From contig CAXFAI010000044.1 in assembly GCA_964001305.1 (NCBI GenBank), forward strand, positions 62,001-126,000: 64,000 nucleotides of DNA, in the 5' to 3' direction. The translations under genes were made by a program, and so were the position numbers. The notes under the pieces were generated by a model. The model was not told the origin of the DNA. It saw only the letters and a list, made by a program, of their open reading frames with translations, and searched no databases. The stretch comes from CAJXMH01 sp964001305. GTDB taxonomy: Bacteria > Bacteroidota > Bacteroidia > Flavobacteriales_E > Vicingaceae. Below, piece by piece: positions 62,356-64,000 of this stretch (within the stretch, counting starts at the first letter, position 1; each line of letters opens with the position of its first letter).

Positions 62356-63750
62356 TTACCGAAGAATGGTTTGTGGTTTAAGTAATTCTCCTTCATTTTC
62401 TTCCACAAAAGCTTCCAGTGTCTTAAAGAATGCAATAATATCTTCTTTACTATTGTCTGCATTTATGGTTACAAATCGAATAAAGGTATCTTCCATAAAA
62501 GTTCCATAACCAACCATTAAAGTGGCCTTTTCATACAAGGCGGTGCAAATGGTTTCAGCAGCAATGTTTTTATAGTTAAAACAAACTGAAATGGAATTCT
62601 CATAGCTGTAAAGCGTATAATCTTTGTTAGATTTAATATAGTCTCTAGCAACATCAGCCAAGTAAAATTGATGATCAACAAGCTTTTCAAGTCCACGGGT
62701 ACCCATAGCCTTCCAAAGCGTCCAAAATTTTAGTGCGTCATTTCTTCTGCCGCATTGCAAAGAAGTTTTTCCTAAATTAAAATCATCTCCATCGGTTTGA
62801 TATAAATAACCTGCATCTGTAGATAGAGAATTGTATAAATACTTTTTGTCTTGTGTAACAATTACAGAGCAGGTTAATGGAGTCCCAAGCATTTTGTGTG
62901 CATTTACACTAAAAGATTGTGCACGATCTGCTCCTTTTACTAAATGCTTGTATTGCTCACTAAAAATAACCGCACCGCAATATGCACCATCAACGTGTAA
63001 CCAAAGCTTATGCTTTTCTGAAATGTTAGCCATTTCATTAATCGGATCAAAAGCTCCCATTACTGTTGTTCCAGCCGTTGCATTAATAAAAAAAGGAGAG
63101 AGTCCTGCTTCTTTGTCTTTAAGGATTTGTTTTTCCAATTCATCAACCAGCATTTCACCTTTTGAGTTCGTTGGAATAAATCGAACTTGATTTCTTCCAA
63201 TTCCCATGAGGGCAGCATTTTTGGCAATAGAATAATGGCAAGCAGCTGAGGTATAGGCAATCATTTTGCGGTTTACACCATCTTGAACTATACTTTCGTC
63301 AAAAGCGTCTCTGGCCATTAACATCGCCATGTAGTTACTCATAGAACCTCCAGTAGCAATGGTGCCATCAGCCTTTTCAGAATAACCAACCAAAGCGCAT
63401 ATTTGGCGTAGAATTTCCTTTTCTACACCTACCATAGGACCGGCAACTTTATAGGTATACATGCTGTTATTCAAAACAACTGCAAGTAAATCCCCTAGCA
63501 TAGCTTTTCCTTTTCTACCCCCAAACAGTTGATTAAAAAATTGATTAGTGGCCGTTCTAGGAGTTTTCATAACCAAGTCTTGTAAACTTTGGTAAAGCGC
63601 TTCATCGCTTAATCCTTCTCTTTCTAACGCTAAATCTACTTGACTGTAAAGTGTTTGTGCAGGAATCGGTGGAACTACAGCTTCTTTTTTTTCGGCTTCT
63701 AAAAGAGCATTTACGATAGAGCGAAATTGATTGAGATCTTTTTGTATCAT
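62356..63750 (-). CDS. PLP-dependent group II decarboxylase
   Basis: A 464-residue fold-type I decarboxylase. The cofactor site is plain: Lys in FSVNAHKMLGTPL forms the Schiff base, LHVDGAYCGAVIF carries the Asp that pairs with the pyridine nitrogen, and SACHYSIAKNAALMG provides the stacking His. Family members decarboxylate Glu, Asp, Tyr, Trp or related amino acids; the specificity is undetermined. Expression with the symporter suggests uptake of substrate or export of product. A hairpin lies in its leader. Confidence 0.88.
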   Translation of the reverse strand: MIQKDLNQFRSIVNALLEAEKKEAVVPPIPAQTLYSQVDLALEREGLSDEALYQSLQDLVMKTPRTATNQFFNQLFGGRKGKAMLGDLLAVVLNNSMYTYKVAGPMVGVEKEILRQICALVGYSEKADGTIATGGSMSNYMAMLMARDAFDESIVQDGVNRKMIAYTSAACHYSIAKNAALMGIGRNQVRFIPTNSKGEMLVDELEKQILKDKEAGLSPFFINATAGTTVMGAFDPINEMANISEKHKLWLHVDGAYCGAVIFSEQYKHLVKGADRAQSFSVNAHKMLGTPLTCSVIVTQDKKYLYNSLSTDAGYLYQTDGDDFNLGKTSLQCGRRNDALKFWTLWKAMGTRGLEKLVDHQFYLADVARDYIKSNKDYTLYSYENSISVCFNYKNIAAETICTALYEKATLMVGYGTFMEDTFIRFVTINADNSKEDIIAFFKTLEAFVEENEGELLKPQTILR

Positions 63751-63762
63751 CTAGTTATAAAT

Positions 63763-63790
63763 AAGGCTCAAAACATATTTTTCGAGCCTT
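63763..63790. promoter_or_regulatory. Inverted repeat AAGGCTC/GAGCCTT in the decarboxylase leader
   Basis: AAGGCTC (63763-63769) and GAGCCTT (63784-63790) form a hairpin with extra A-T pairs inside. The left half AGGCTCAAA recurs at 63860-63868 upstream of the next plus-strand gene, which would suit an operator or a transcript-end structure. Confidence 0.4.
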
Positions 63791-63804
63791 TGTTTCAATA
63801 TCGT

Positions 63805-63812
63805 TAAATTTG
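63805..63812 (+). promoter_or_regulatory. -7 promoter element for the gene at the window end
   Basis: TAAATTTG fits TAnnTTTG exactly and would give a leader of about 85 bases to the ATG at 63904. Confidence 0.45.
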
Positions 63813-63903
63813 TATTTTACTGCAAAATAAGTAAAAAACTAGTCCAAAATGACGAAAATAGGCTCAAATAGTCGAGTTTTTAGCCAAATAATAAAAAATC
63901 CAA

Positions 63904-64000
63904 ATGACAGATAAATCAACAATTTCTAGCCTCGACCAATTGGTGGAAGAACTCAAACAAATTAAGAACGAACAGGAGTACAAAAAAGTGGTGAAAAGAC
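63904..64000 (+). CDS. Unidentified protein (3' truncated by window edge)
   Basis: An open frame begins with ATG 63904 and runs to the end of the window, 32 codons. The start, MTDKSTISSLDQLVEELKQI, is charged and helical with no signal peptide. It is too short to identify. A TAnnTTTG element lies upstream, and the gene diverges from the decarboxylase gene. Confidence 0.5.
   Translation, partial: MTDKSTISSLDQLVEELKQIKNEQEYKKVVKR

Noticed and set aside
1..64000. tRNA, rRNA, insertion-sequence, toxin-antitoxin, restriction or phage-defence genes
   Set aside because: I found no sequence or protein in the window with features of these classes.

Overview
The window comes from an AT-rich Bacteroidota chromosome, most likely a flavobacterial or cryomorphaceae-like lineage; the exact family cannot be fixed from the sequence alone. 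The evidence is: type IX secretion (T9SS) sorting domains of type A and type B, PorP/SprF, a PorE-like OmpA protein, a SprE/PorW lipoprotein, SprB repeats, an ATP synthase operon that starts with a bactofilin and lacks atpD/atpC, and several TAnnTTTG promoter elements, the phylum-specific -7 motif. I see no rRNA, tRNA, CRISPR array, transposase, integrase or phage gene.

Layout. (1) 1-6845: the end of an exopolysaccharide or O-antigen operon (GT2, two Wzy/WaaL-like membrane proteins, two GT4 enzymes and a WcaJ-type initiating transferase), closed by a bidirectional terminator. (2) 6845-12190, minus strand: a secreted M43 metalloprotease with a type A sorting domain, a GH3-family protein and a membrane-anchored M23 endopeptidase. 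(3) 12331-14916: SprE/PorW, divergent from the M23 gene. (4) 14964-21038: bactofilin, AtpZ and an AtpI-like protein, then atpB-E-F-H-A-G, with a 14-bp hairpin between atpE and atpF. (5) 21087-31733: a surface-glycan or lipid modification island. It has a TMTC-like membrane TPR protein, three sulfotransferases (two in tandem duplication) and a convergent minus-strand run: KAS III, ACP, KAS III, SDR, GNAT, small membrane protein, GT2, aspartyl/asparaginyl hydroxylase-like enzyme. (6) 31841-35308: a large orphan NtrY-like histidine kinase, followed by a repeat-bearing intergenic gap. (7) 35642-43220: a crotonase, then a tight block of flippase, dut, sugar nucleotidyltransferase, TPR lipoprotein, DUF4292 lipoprotein and EnvC-like amidase activator. 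(8) 43356-58792: a surface-protein locus with two fibrous secreted proteins, a small secreted protein, a mini-SprB with type B sorting domain, an S23 four-helix-bundle gene, PorP/SprF, a PorE-like OmpA protein and a cyclase-HD fusion. (9) 58902-64000: a secreted protein, methylmalonyl-CoA epimerase, a HAD hydrolase, a Na+/solute symporter, a PLP decarboxylase and the start of an unidentified gene.

How the parts fit. SprE/PorW serves the T9SS, which exports the type A protease and the type B mini-SprB; PorP/SprF and the OmpA protein beside the mini-SprB are probably its dedicated partners. The KAS III/ACP/SDR/GNAT cassette looks like a route to a short acyl group placed on an amino sugar or other amine, beside sulfotransferases and a GT2 that could decorate the same product.

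Most unusual signals: an S23 gene bracketed by AGCTTTTAGCT microrepeats, one flank of which is translated as the signal peptide of the PorP protein; a second hairpin element inside the signal peptide of the 704-aa fibrous protein; near-identical tandem repeats inside the 1.9-kilo-residue fibre gene; the acyl/sulfo modification island; and a cyclase-HD fusion whose transition-state Arg is replaced by His.
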